Of a stretch of 64,000 bases of DNA, positions 8,276-16,942 are shown piece by piece. Under the pieces are notes generated by a model. The model was not told where the DNA came from, searched no databases, and worked only from the letters and a program-made list of their open reading frames with translations. The stretch comes from Ruegeria haliotis (GTDB taxonomy: Bacteria; Pseudomonadota; Alphaproteobacteria; Rhodobacterales; Rhodobacteraceae): the NCBI RefSeq assembly GCF_013377785.1, contig NZ_JABXWT010000003.1, positions 54,958 through 118,957 on the forward strand, read 5' to 3'. The position numbers and the translations under genes were made by a program. Every line of letters starts with the position of its first letter. Position 1 is the first letter of the stretch.

Positions 8276-8869
8276 ATGGCAACACAACCCAGAGCATGGC
8301 AGAGAATGCTGTCGGGCCGCAGGCTGGACCTGCTGGACCCAACACCAGTGGATATTGAGATCGAAGATATCGCCCACGGGTTGGCCTTTGTTGCGCGTTG
8401 GAACGGGCAGACTATGGGCGATTTCGCCTATTCCGTGGCCGAGCACTCCCTGCTGGTTGAAGAGATTTTTGGCCGTATCGCGCCCAAAGCTCCGGTGAAA
8501 TGGCGGCTTGCAGCCTTGTTACACGATGCGCCGGAATACGTGATCGGAGACATGATCTCGCCGGTGAAATCCGCTGTGGGCCCGGGTTACGGCGCGCTGG
8601 ACGACCGATTGGCAGCAGCGATCCACATCCGGTTCGGGCTACCTGCCGTGGTGCCGAAAACGATAAAACGTCAGATCAAAAAGGCCGACAAGATCAGCGC
8701 CTGGATGGAGGCCACCCAGATCGCGGGCTTTTCCGAGGCGGAGGCGACGAAGTTCTTTGGCCGCCCGGATAAGGCGGTGATGGAGGGGTTGGAGATCAGG
8801 CTAAAACCGCCGGTTGAGGTGCGGCAGGCGTATACACATCGGCATGGAGAATTGATCGGGTTGATTTGA
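8276..8869 (+). CDS. HD-domain phosphohydrolase (YfbR-like)
   Basis: The 197-aa protein shows HD-domain hallmarks: DFAYSVAEHSLLVEEIF with the first metal His, AALLHDAPEYVIGDMISPVK with the HD doublet, and a downstream KKADKISAWMEA Asp. The closest known enzymes are YfbR-like 5'-deoxyribonucleotidases, so nucleotide pool cleaning is a reasonable inference. The ATG at 8276 is preceded only by a weak AAGG. An in-frame extension to 8156 overlaps the promoter region of the divergent secreted protein and is less likely. Confidence 0.85.
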   Translation: MATQPRAWQRMLSGRRLDLLDPTPVDIEIEDIAHGLAFVARWNGQTMGDFAYSVAEHSLLVEEIFGRIAPKAPVKWRLAALLHDAPEYVIGDMISPVKSAVGPGYGALDDRLAAAIHIRFGLPAVVPKTIKRQIKKADKISAWMEATQIAGFSEAEATKFFGRPDKAVMEGLEIRLKPPVEVRQAYTHRHGELIGLI

Positions 8870-8939
8870 GCGGACCCAATGCGACTAATGTCGGCTCCGA
8901 GCCCAAAATGATCAATACTGCACGGCGCACGAATGTCAG

Positions 8940-10262
8940 CTATTCGGCTTCTACGGCCAGTCGTCTGACCAACACCAAGATCAGTATCACTGCAATGAAC
9001 AGAAACACCGCACCGACAATCCATGCGATAGGTGTAGAGTAAATTTCAGCGACAGTTCCGGCCAAAACCAGACCCAATGCGGCCCCCAACTGTTGTATCA
9101 GCGATTTCAGAGATAGCATGGTCGACCGCTGACGGTCTTCTACACAGCGATGCAGAATGCTGCTGGCCGGCGTTTCGCTGACACCAAGGATCACAGAATA
9201 CAGGACGAATACTGCCACAAAGCCGATGATACTGCCTTGCAACGCCAATGTGATCTGAACGCCCGCCAAGCAAGCAAAGGTCGCCGCCAGCGTCATGGGG
9301 TGCCGCCGCTTGAAGATCCGGCTGATGTGCGGAGACAGAGATGCGCCGAAAGCGATGGAGAAGAAATAGGTCGCAGTCACGACACCGATGACGGTGTTTG
9401 CATAACCCTCGTCCAACATGGGTTTTGCATGGGTCGGCCAGATCACCTCGACAGGGTTGGTTGCCATCAGAAAGAACGCCAACGCTGCCAGAAGTATCGA
9501 CAGAGCGGGATGTTTAAGAGCCAAAAGGCTCGCGTCCTTTATCACCGTTGGGACATTAGCGAAGCCGTGCATGAGAGCCGTGACGTTCATCGGACGCGGT
9601 TTTTCGACAATGGCCAACATCGTGAAAACAAACACGCCCAACATCACACCGAAGCTTGCCACGTAGGACACATCATAGATGCTGAACCCAAGGCTTTTCG
9701 CGTCCTCGCCCAAAATATCGGGCAGAAGACCTCCCAAGACGGCGCCAATGGCCAACCCTACAGCGTTAGCCCATTGCGCTTTGGCCAGTGCGGGCTGGAC
9801 ATCCACATTAGGCGCGGTAGCCTTGAAAGTTTCGACAAACCACGCATCAAGCGTGCCCGATCGAAGCGCGCGTCCAAAACCGATGAATGCAAATGAAAGC
9901 GCCAGGACATAGAAATCACTCGTCGAGAGAAAAAGCACGAGCGAAATCAAACTGGCGACGACCGCCGTCAAAAAGACCGGCTTGCGGCCAATACTGTCGG
10001 CGAGGCCACCAAACGGCAGCTCCATCGCCATAGTCGTGAGCGAGTAGACCCCGAAGAGAAGCGAGATTTGAAAGAGGTCCATGCCACGGTCAGTCAATGC
10101 CAGAGCAACAACGGCGACTGTCAGTCCCATCGCAAAACGGTCAAGGAACTGGTGTATCTGAAACACACGAATGTGCCGTCGCGCTGACTCATTCAGTGCT
10201 GCGAAAGAGAACTCGACTTCGGTGACCATCTTTGCAGCATCGTAGTTGCTGTCGACATGCAC
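8940..10262 (-). CDS. MFS transporter
   Basis: This is a 440-aa protein with twelve predicted membrane helices and the MFS loop 2-3 motif GGLADSIGRKPVF. The pattern suggests a drug or metabolite exporter; the substrate is unknown. The longest reading begins at GTG (10260-10262); ATG at 10229 is an alternative, and neither has a good ribosome site. It follows regA on the same strand after a hairpin at 10389-10410, and converges on the HD gene. It is not part of the conserved reg cluster and looks like an inserted accessory gene. Confidence 0.85.
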   Translation of the reverse strand: MHVDSNYDAAKMVTEVEFSFAALNESARRHIRVFQIHQFLDRFAMGLTVAVVALALTDRGMDLFQISLLFGVYSLTTMAMELPFGGLADSIGRKPVFLTAVVASLISLVLFLSTSDFYVLALSFAFIGFGRALRSGTLDAWFVETFKATAPNVDVQPALAKAQWANAVGLAIGAVLGGLLPDILGEDAKSLGFSIYDVSYVASFGVMLGVFVFTMLAIVEKPRPMNVTALMHGFANVPTVIKDASLLALKHPALSILLAALAFFLMATNPVEVIWPTHAKPMLDEGYANTVIGVVTATYFFSIAFGASLSPHISRIFKRRHPMTLAATFACLAGVQITLALQGSIIGFVAVFVLYSVILGVSETPASSILHRCVEDRQRSTMLSLKSLIQQLGAALGLVLAGTVAEIYSTPIAWIVGAVFLFIAVILILVLVRRLAVEAE

Positions 10263-10388
10263 AATACATTATGTGAGCCAAAACCTATGCCGCGCACCCA
10301 AGCGGCCGTTCGTGCAAGTGGGGCGAAGGTCTGGTTTGGTCCGCAAAGCCGACCTTGCCGTTTCCGCTCACCCAAGTACCTGTACTAA

Positions 10389-10410
10389 AGTGGTTTAGCT
10401 CAGAACCACT
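10389..10410 (-). terminator. Probable regA terminator
   Basis: A 7-bp perfect stem AGTGGTT/AACCACT with an 8-nt loop overlaps the regA stop codon; a short TTTAG follows on the minus strand. The T tract is weak, so read-through to the MFS gene is possible. Confidence 0.5.
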
Positions 10411-10963
10411 ACCGTGGACTGCGTTTCGCCAAAATCCGCTGCAGCGTCCGCCGGTGCATGTTCAACCGACGCGCCGTCTCGGATACGTTCCGATCACACA
10501 GCTCATAGACGCGCTGGATATGTTCCCAGCGCACACGATCCGCGCTCATCGGATTTTCCGGTGGAGGGGGCAATTCGTCGCCCTTGGCCAGCAGTGCGTT
10601 GGTGATGTCAGTGGCGTCGGCGGGTTTCGACAGGTAGTCCGTCGCGCCGATCTTGACGGCGGCCACGGCGGTGGCGATGGCTCCGTATCCGGTCAGAACC
10701 ACAACCCGGCTGTCGGGGCGCTTTTCCCGCAGCACCTCGACCACATCCAGACCGTTGCCATCCTCTAGCCGCAGATCGACCACCGCATAGGCAGGCGGGC
10801 GGGCCGTGGAGATGGCGCGGCCTGCGGCGACGGATCCGGCGGTTTCAACCTCGAATCCACGTTTCTCCATGGCTTTGGCCAGGCGTCTCAGAAACGGCTC
10901 GTCATCGTCCACCAAAAGCAGGGATTTATCGGGGCCGATATCAAGCTGAGAACTGTCTGCCAT
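10409..10963 (-). CDS. regA: Redox response regulator RegA/PrrA/ActR
   Basis: RegA is the DNA-binding partner of RegB, controlling photosynthesis, respiration, nitrogen and carbon pathways in response to redox. The 184-aa product has the receiver acidic pair DDDE, phospho-acceptor Asp63 in VVDLRLEDGNGLDV, the switch Thr/Lys (VVLTGYG, YLSKPAD), a short proline linker (PPPPENP) and the Fis-type helix-turn-helix SETARRLNMHRRTLQRILAKRSPR-like C-terminus. It is transcribed away from regB, in the same direction as senC. No photosynthesis genes are in the window. Confidence 0.97.
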   Translation of the reverse strand: MADSSQLDIGPDKSLLLVDDDEPFLRRLAKAMEKRGFEVETAGSVAAGRAISTARPPAYAVVDLRLEDGNGLDVVEVLREKRPDSRVVVLTGYGAIATAVAAVKIGATDYLSKPADATDITNALLAKGDELPPPPENPMSADRVRWEHIQRVYELCDRNVSETARRLNMHRRTLQRILAKRSPR

Positions 10964-11052
10964 ATGTTGGTCTTTCCGCTATTTCACGCCTTTGGCTTAA
11001 ACATGAGTAATAGCAGCGCCATTTCAAACGTCAAACCGATGTGGTGTCGGGC

Positions 11053-11670
11053 TCAGGTCTGATCCAGAAAGCAGCCAACTTTGTCTGCCATCTGCTCGGC
11101 GGTGTCGTCACGTTTGAAGAATTCCAGGAATCCATCTTCGGGCGTAACCAGATAGGTAAAGGTGGAATGATCAACCAGATAGTACTCGTCGCTTTTGTCC
11201 TGCGCCTTGTAATATGTCTTGTATGCCTTGCTGGCCGCCTTCACCTGCTCAGCCGAACCGGTCAGGCCGATCATCTTTTCATGCAGGTTATAGGCGAAGT
11301 CACCCACAGCATCAGGCGTATCGCGATCCGGATCGATCGAGATGAACACAGGCGTCACCGACTGGCCGCGTTCGGCCAACAAATCGATAGCTTCGGCATT
11401 TCGCGAGGTATCCAGCGGACAGACATCAGGGCAGAAGGTATAGCCAAAATAAACCAGAGTAGGCTCGGTGATCACGTCCGTGTCGGTGACGGTTTCGCCC
11501 TTGGCGTTAACCAGCTCAAACGGCCCGCCGATCGTAGCCGTACCACCAGCAATCTGGCTGGAGCGGCACTGCGCGAATTTGTCGTCCGAGCCCCCCCGGG
11601 TCATCAGCCACATGGCACCAAGGCCGACAGCAAGAACAACGGTTGCGAGTATAGCATATAGGCGGGTCAT
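11053..11670 (-). CDS. senC: SCO1/SenC/PrrC copper chaperone
   Basis: SenC delivers copper to the CuA or CuB site of cytochrome c oxidase and has been linked to RegB signalling. The 205-aa protein has one N-terminal anchor helix (residues about 4-22) and a periplasmic thioredoxin-like domain with the copper ligands Cys80 and Cys84 in FCPDVCP and His168 in YLVDHSTF. The ATG at 11670 is taken as the start because it opens directly into the anchor. It is divergent from regB with a 90-nt gap and lies upstream of regA in the same orientation. Confidence 0.96.
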   Translation of the reverse strand: MTRLYAILATVVLAVGLGAMWLMTRGGSDDKFAQCRSSQIAGGTATIGGPFELVNAKGETVTDTDVITEPTLVYFGYTFCPDVCPLDTSRNAEAIDLLAERGQSVTPVFISIDPDRDTPDAVGDFAYNLHEKMIGLTGSAEQVKAASKAYKTYYKAQDKSDEYYLVDHSTFTYLVTPEDGFLEFFKRDDTAEQMADKVGCFLDQT

Positions 11671-11760
11671 GACGATTATCCGGACGCAAGGGGTTGTTGA
11701 TCGTTTCGACCGGGACACCTATCAAGATGATCAGCCGATGCAACAGGACATAGTGGACCA

Positions 11761-13158
11761 ATGGCAGATTCCAATCAGACCTTTTGGCGCGGCCAGGAAC
11801 GCAGCAGCTGGATTCGCCTGCGGACCCTGATCCTGTTGCGATGGGTGGCCATATTCGGCCAGATCACTGCGATCACCGTCGCTCAGCGCACCTATCACGT
11901 ACAGCTCGAAGTAGGTCTGTGCTATCTGGCCATCGGCGTATCCGTGATGGGCAACCTGACCGCAATCATGCTGTTTCCTCAGAACAAGCGCCTATCCGAG
12001 TTCGAGAACTTTCTGATGGTGCTGTTCGATCTGCTGCAGCTTGCCTTTCTGCTGTACCTTACCGGTGGCCTGAACAATCCGTTCGCCCTGCTGCTGGTGG
12101 GGCCGGTGACGATCTCTGCCAATGTCATGAGCACACGCTCGACCTTGATCGTTGGCGGCGTGGCGATTTTCCTGACCACCCTGCTGGCCGAGTTTCATCT
12201 GCCCCTGAGTACAAATCTGGGGCTCGAGTTGCGCATTCCCGAAATTTTGCTGTTCGGAAACTGGGCGGCGATCATCATCGCCATCGTGTTTATCGGCGCC
12301 TATTCCCATCGGGTCAGTTCCGAAGTGCAGTCGATGTCCGAGGCGCTCTCGGCCACGCATATGGCCCTGGCGCGTGAGCAGAAGCTGACCGATCTGGGCG
12401 GTGTCGTCGCCGCCGCCGCGCATGAGCTGGGCACGCCACTGGCCACGATCAAGCTAACCAGTTCGGAGCTGATCGAAGAGCTGGATGACCGCCCCGATCT
12501 GAAAGAGGACGCCGCGCTGATCCGGGAACAGGCCAACCGCTGCCGCGACATTTTGCGCGACATGGGCCGGGCCGGTAAGGACGATTTGCATTTGCGACAG
12601 GCGCCGCTTTCAACCGTTGTGCACGAAGCGGCCGAGCCGCATATCGACCGGGGCAAAATAGTTCATTTCGACGAAGGACCAGTGCAAGATGGGGATGTCC
12701 AGCAACCTTCGATCCTGCGTAAGCCCGAGATCATCCATGGGTTACGCAACCTGATCCAGAATGCGGTGGATTTCGCCCGCGCCAATGTCTGGGTCGAGGC
12801 CGAATGGACCACCGACCGGATCACGATCAGCATCATGGATGACGGGCGCGGCTACCCTTCGCAGATGATTGGCCGCATCGGCGACCCGTTTATGCGTCGA
12901 AGACGGGCCGAATCCGACCAGCGGGCGCGCCCCGAATACGAGGGGATGGGTCTGGGCCTGTTCATCGCCAAGACTTTGCTGGAACGTAGCGGCGCGCAAC
13001 TTGCATTTGCGAACGGCTCGGACCCGTATCAGCACTTGTCCGACCATCCGGATCGAAAGGGCGCGATCGTCAAAGTGTCGTGGCCGCGCAATCTGATTGA
13101 CGCACAAAAAGGCGACACGCCCGTCCCATCCGGCGAGAACAAGCATATCCAGGCGTAG
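11761..13158 (+). CDS. regB: Redox sensor histidine kinase RegB/PrrB
   Basis: RegB autophosphorylates under reducing conditions and passes phosphate to RegA. The 465-aa protein has six membrane helices in residues about 25-183, the ubiquinone-binding heptad GGLNNPF (102-108), the phospho-acceptor His221 in AAAHELGTPLATI, and the redox-active Cys261 in RCRDIL that forms an intermolecular disulfide in R. capsulatus. The ATP-binding domain has N (RNLIQNAVDFA), G1 (DDGRGYP) and G2 (GMGLGLFIAK) boxes. All residues needed for redox control are present. It is divergent from senC. Confidence 0.97.
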   Translation: MADSNQTFWRGQERSSWIRLRTLILLRWVAIFGQITAITVAQRTYHVQLEVGLCYLAIGVSVMGNLTAIMLFPQNKRLSEFENFLMVLFDLLQLAFLLYLTGGLNNPFALLLVGPVTISANVMSTRSTLIVGGVAIFLTTLLAEFHLPLSTNLGLELRIPEILLFGNWAAIIIAIVFIGAYSHRVSSEVQSMSEALSATHMALAREQKLTDLGGVVAAAAHELGTPLATIKLTSSELIEELDDRPDLKEDAALIREQANRCRDILRDMGRAGKDDLHLRQAPLSTVVHEAAEPHIDRGKIVHFDEGPVQDGDVQQPSILRKPEIIHGLRNLIQNAVDFARANVWVEAEWTTDRITISIMDDGRGYPSQMIGRIGDPFMRRRRAESDQRARPEYEGMGLGLFIAKTLLERSGAQLAFANGSDPYQHLSDHPDRKGAIVKVSWPRNLIDAQKGDTPVPSGENKHIQA

Positions 13159-13235
13159 ATCAGGCGTCAGTTAAGACACCGTTAACCAATCGTGATCATA
13201 ATCTGACCCGGTTCCTTTCAGGTATGGGGTAATGA

Positions 13236-14744
13236 ATGGCCGACTGGATCATCCTGGCCGCGATCAGCCTGGTCTCTTGTTGTTTCGCGGTTCAATGGCT
13301 TTTGCCACGTCGCGCGCGGCGTGATGACAGCTATGGGCTGTTCTCACCCTCTTCTCTGTTTGATGCCGTGTTCCTGTTTGACGGCCACCGGCTGATCAGC
13401 CACTCGGACATTGCGCTAGCCGGTTTTGAAGCTGTCAGCGACTGGGACGATTTGCGGCGTCTCTTGCAGCGGGACTTTCCGACCTTTCCCGAAACACCCG
13501 AAATTGTGCGCGATCAGGGCAGTCTGCTGGTGTCCGCCATCGATTGCACGGTCGAACGCGAAGTGTTGTGCGAATGGATCGATGGCATCGTCCGCGTACG
13601 GCTGCGCGCGTTGTCCAGGACCTCGAACACAGTGCTGCGCGACCCCAACGATCCCATCCGGCTGGCGATGGATCAGGCACCTTATCCGGTGTGGTTGTTG
13701 GATCGCAACGACCGGGTCCGCTGGTGCAACGCAGCTTATGTCGCCCTCGTCCGCAAGGCACGCGGTCAGGACGCCGATCTGACCGCTGCCCTGTTTCCGA
13801 CCCCGTTGGATGATGCCCGGCTAAGTGGAAAGTCCCGCATCTCGGTCGATGTGGAGGGCAGCACCAACAAATTGTGGTTCGATCTGACCCAAGTTGATCG
13901 CGACGAAGGCCGCCTGTGCTATGCCGTGGACATCAACGCCATTGTCGAGGCGGAAACCGCCCAGCGCAAATTCGTGCAGACCATGACCAAGACCTTTGCA
14001 CAGCTGTCCATCGGACTGGCCATTTTCGACCGGAACCGACAGCTGGCCCTGTTCAACCCGGCTTTGATCGATCTGACCGCCCTACCCCCCGATTTTCTCA
14101 GTTGCCGCCCCAGCCTGTCGAGCTTTTTTGACCGTCTGCGCGATCAACACATGATGCCAGAGCCGAAGAATTACCGCAGTTGGCGACGCCAGATGAATGA
14201 TCTGCTGGAAGCGGCCGAAGACGGCAATTATCAGGAAACCTGGTCGCTTCCGTCCGGGTCGGTCTATTCTGTCAGTGGCCGGCCGCATCCGGACGGCGCC
14301 GTGGCCTTTCTGTTCGAAGATATCACTGCCGAGATCACCCTGACCCGTCGGTTTCGATCCGAGATGGATCTGATGCAATCCATTCTGGACAAGCTGGCAG
14401 ACGCCATAGCCGTATTTGCGGATGATGGGACGCTGGCGCTGACAAACTATGCCTATCAAAAGCTCTGGGGCGACACGGATGAGGTCGGGTTTGACACTGA
14501 CTCGGTCATGGATGTGACGCGGAAATGGCAGGAACATTGTGTAGCCACGCCGATCCTCGGAGAGATCCGGGATTTCGTCGAAATGCGCGACAACCGCGCC
14601 GAATGGTCGGCTGAAATTCGGACCCGGAACGGCATCGCGCTGGAATGTACGGTCACACCGATGCAGAACGGCGCGACTATTGTCCGGTTTTCCCCACATA
14701 ATAGATCTGCCGCCATCAAAGGGATGCAACAAATCAGCGCCTGA
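13236..14744 (+). CDS. PAS-domain sensor protein without kinase domain
   Basis: The 502-aa protein has an N-terminal membrane helix (WIILAAISLVSCCFAVQWLL) and several PAS-like regions, the clearest at about 130-235 (MDQAPYPVWLLDRNDRVRWCNAAYV), 255-370 (LSIGLAIFDRNRQLALFNPAL) and 380-490 (LDKLADAIAVFADDGTLALTNYAY). It ends with a PAS core and has no HisKA or ATPase module. In Rhodobacterales an orphan PAS protein of this size, distantly DivL-like, sits before tsaE. It probably senses a small molecule or scaffolds another signalling protein. It starts 77 nt after regB and lies just upstream of tsaE. Confidence 0.75.
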   Translation: MADWIILAAISLVSCCFAVQWLLPRRARRDDSYGLFSPSSLFDAVFLFDGHRLISHSDIALAGFEAVSDWDDLRRLLQRDFPTFPETPEIVRDQGSLLVSAIDCTVEREVLCEWIDGIVRVRLRALSRTSNTVLRDPNDPIRLAMDQAPYPVWLLDRNDRVRWCNAAYVALVRKARGQDADLTAALFPTPLDDARLSGKSRISVDVEGSTNKLWFDLTQVDRDEGRLCYAVDINAIVEAETAQRKFVQTMTKTFAQLSIGLAIFDRNRQLALFNPALIDLTALPPDFLSCRPSLSSFFDRLRDQHMMPEPKNYRSWRRQMNDLLEAAEDGNYQETWSLPSGSVYSVSGRPHPDGAVAFLFEDITAEITLTRRFRSEMDLMQSILDKLADAIAVFADDGTLALTNYAYQKLWGDTDEVGFDTDSVMDVTRKWQEHCVATPILGEIRDFVEMRDNRAEWSAEIRTRNGIALECTVTPMQNGATIVRFSPHNRSAAIKGMQQISA

Positions 14745-14784
14745 ACCGGGTTGCAGCGGATCGGGCTGCGTTTATTGTGGCGCC

Positions 14785-15258
14785 ATGATGATGCAGCCCC
14801 TGTCGATCACCCTGAATTCACCTGAAGAAACCGCAGGTTTTGCGATCCGCCTTGGCGCCAGCATCGGCCCCGGCGACGTACTGTTACTTGAAGGCGCAAT
14901 CGGCAGCGGAAAAACGCATTTCGCACGCAGCCTGATCCAGTCGCTGATGGCGGCACCCGAAGATGTCCCCTCGCCCACCTTTACACTGGTGCAGGCCTAT
15001 GACACGCATGCGGGCGAAATCTGGCATTGCGACCTGTACCGCCTCAGCGCCGTGGAAGAGATCGAAGAGCTGGGCCTGATCGATGCGTTTGACACCGCCA
15101 TGTGCCTTGTGGAATGGCCCGACAAGCTTGGTCCACTGACCCCGGCCACAGCATTGACTTTGAACTTTCAAACCGACCCGGATGAGATGGACGCCCGCCG
15201 TCTGACTCTATCCTGGTCAGACCCCAAATGGGCACCGAAACTGGAGAACGCTGCATGA
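14785..15258 (+). CDS. tsaE: tRNA threonylcarbamoylation ATPase TsaE
   Basis: TsaE is the P-loop ATPase that resets the TsaBD complex in t6A synthesis. The 157-aa protein has Walker A GAIGSGKT (37-44), SPTFTLVQAY (switch I type) and HCDLYRLSAVEEIEELG. Three consecutive ATGs (14785, 14788, 14791) could serve as start; the first is given. A longer in-frame reading would run back into the PAS gene. Its stop overlaps the amgK start by ATGA. Confidence 0.95.
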   Translation: MMMQPLSITLNSPEETAGFAIRLGASIGPGDVLLLEGAIGSGKTHFARSLIQSLMAAPEDVPSPTFTLVQAYDTHAGEIWHCDLYRLSAVEEIEELGLIDAFDTAMCLVEWPDKLGPLTPATALTLNFQTDPDEMDARRLTLSWSDPKWAPKLENAA

Positions 15259-16259
15259 CCAACCGGACAGTGCTGGCCGAGGCCCTTATTGCACAAACGC
15301 CCTGGGCCGGCGCCACCCGTGCGCCTTTGGCCGGGGATGCCTCGAACCGCCGCTATGAGCGCCTGACCGACCCAATCAGCGGCCGTACTGCCGTTTTGAT
15401 GGACGCGCCGCCCGAGAAAGGCGAAGATGTAGAGCCGTTTGTGCGCATTTCGGAATATCTGCGCGAGGTCGGCCTGAGCGCGCCCGAGATTTACGCCGAA
15501 GATGCGCAATACGGGTTTTTGCTGCTCGAAGATCTGGGCGACGATCTTTTTTCCCGCGTTCTAAAGCGCGATCCATCGCAAGAACGTCAGCTGTACGAGG
15601 CCGCAACCGATGTGCTGATCCATCTGCACGACGCCCCGTCTTTGTCGTTATCGTCGTACGATCCAGCGTTGATGACCGAACTGGCCGCGCTGTCTCTTAC
15701 CAAATACGCGCATGGCATTCTTGGGCATCACGACACGGATGCATTGGGTCGTTTTGAGAGCCGCTTCTCTGACATTCTGCACCGCGAGACATCTGGCACA
15801 AAGGTGGTGATTCAAAGGGATTACCACGCCGAAAACCTTATCTGGCTACCCGACCGACAAGGCGTTCAGCGCGTCGGATTGCTCGATTTCCAAAGCGCGA
15901 TGTTGGGCCATCCGGCCTATGATCTGGTTTCGCTGCTACAGGATGTACGCCGCTCGGTCCCGGCGGGGATCGAGATGCGGATGATCAACCGCTATATCGC
16001 CGCCTCGGGCATGGATGATCACGATTTCCGAACCGCCTATAGCGTTCTGGGCGCACAACGAAACCTGCGCATCCTTGGCGTTTTTGCGCGGCTGGCAACC
16101 GAGTATGGCAAGCCACATTACGTCGACCTGATCCCTGTCACCTGGGCGCATCTGATGCGCGATCTGGAACATCCCGCTTTGGTTTCTGTGGCTGATGTGC
16201 TGCGCGAAGCGCTACCGAAGCCAACGCCTGAAAACCTTGCGAAATTGGGGGCCTCATGA
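15255..16259 (+). CDS. amgK: N-acetylmuramate/N-acetylglucosamine kinase AmgK
   Basis: AmgK is an aminoglycoside-phosphotransferase-fold kinase that phosphorylates MurNAc or GlcNAc at C1 in the peptidoglycan recycling bypass to UDP-MurNAc. The 334-aa product has the catalytic loop VIQRDYHAENLIWL, the DFG-like LLDFQSA, and an N-terminal GDASNRRYERL segment. The MurU gene follows with an ATGA overlap, which is the strongest functional clue. The generic alternative would be a phosphotransferase of unknown substrate, but the pair is diagnostic. Confidence 0.93.
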   Translation: MTNRTVLAEALIAQTPWAGATRAPLAGDASNRRYERLTDPISGRTAVLMDAPPEKGEDVEPFVRISEYLREVGLSAPEIYAEDAQYGFLLLEDLGDDLFSRVLKRDPSQERQLYEAATDVLIHLHDAPSLSLSSYDPALMTELAALSLTKYAHGILGHHDTDALGRFESRFSDILHRETSGTKVVIQRDYHAENLIWLPDRQGVQRVGLLDFQSAMLGHPAYDLVSLLQDVRRSVPAGIEMRMINRYIAASGMDDHDFRTAYSVLGAQRNLRILGVFARLATEYGKPHYVDLIPVTWAHLMRDLEHPALVSVADVLREALPKPTPENLAKLGAS

Positions 16260-16942
16260 CCCAGCCACCCCAAGCCATCATGTTGTTTGCGGCAGGGTTT
16301 GGCACCCGAATGGGACCTCTAACCAAAAACCAGCCCAAACCTCTGATCAAAGTCGCTGGCAAACCCTTGATTGACCACGCGCTGCAACATGTGAACGATC
16401 TAAGCCCCCGGCGTGTTGTCGCAAATCTGCACTATCATGCCGATCAGCTTGAATCGCATCTGGTACCTAAGGGCGTCCTGCTCTCTATGGAAAAGCCGGA
16501 GATCCTTGAAACCGGCGGAGGGCTGCGCGCCGCCCTACCCTTATTGGACACAGATCCGGTTTTCACAATGAATGCCGATGCGATCTGGGCGGGCCCCAAC
16601 CCGCTGACGCTGTTGCAAAACAGTTGGGATCCACAGCGAATGGATGCGCTATTGATGTGTGTCCCAATTGGCCAGACAATCGGCCATGCTGGCCCGGGTG
16701 ATTTCACTGCTGATGACGACGGGCGGATCACGCGAGGACCCGGGCTTGTGTACGGGGGGGTTCAGATTCTTAAAACCGATGGGCTGCAGGAGTTCCCGCA
16801 AAAGGCATTTTCGCTGAACCTACTGTGGAACCGGATGCACGATCAGCGTCGCCTGTTCGCTCTGGAATATCCCGGGCGCTGGTGCGATGTCGGGCGACCC
16901 GAAGGGATCGCACTGGCCGAGGCTCTGCTGGCGGATGTTTGA
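16256..16942 (+). CDS. murU: MurNAc-1-phosphate uridylyltransferase MurU
   Basis: MurU makes UDP-MurNAc from MurNAc-1-phosphate, completing the recycling route that bypasses MurA/MurB and hence fosfomycin. The 228-aa nucleotidyltransferase has the pyrophosphorylase signature AAGFGTRMGPLTKNQPKPL, the sugar-contact ETGGGLRAAL and the metal-binding MNADAIW. It overlaps amgK (ATGA) at its start and addB (ATGTTTGA) at its end. Confidence 0.95.
   Translation: MTQPPQAIMLFAAGFGTRMGPLTKNQPKPLIKVAGKPLIDHALQHVNDLSPRRVVANLHYHADQLESHLVPKGVLLSMEKPEILETGGGLRAALPLLDTDPVFTMNADAIWAGPNPLTLLQNSWDPQRMDALLMCVPIGQTIGHAGPGDFTADDDGRITRGPGLVYGGVQILKTDGLQEFPQKAFSLNLLWNRMHDQRRLFALEYPGRWCDVGRPEGIALAEALLADV

Noticed and set aside
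10263-10408. tRNA or other stable RNA in the gap between MFS and regA
   Set aside because: No cloverleaf or T-loop consensus; only the regA hairpin is seen.
8940-10963. hvrA in the regA-ahcY interval as in Rhodobacter
   Set aside because: The interval holds an MFS transporter and HD hydrolase; no H-NS-like protein is encoded.
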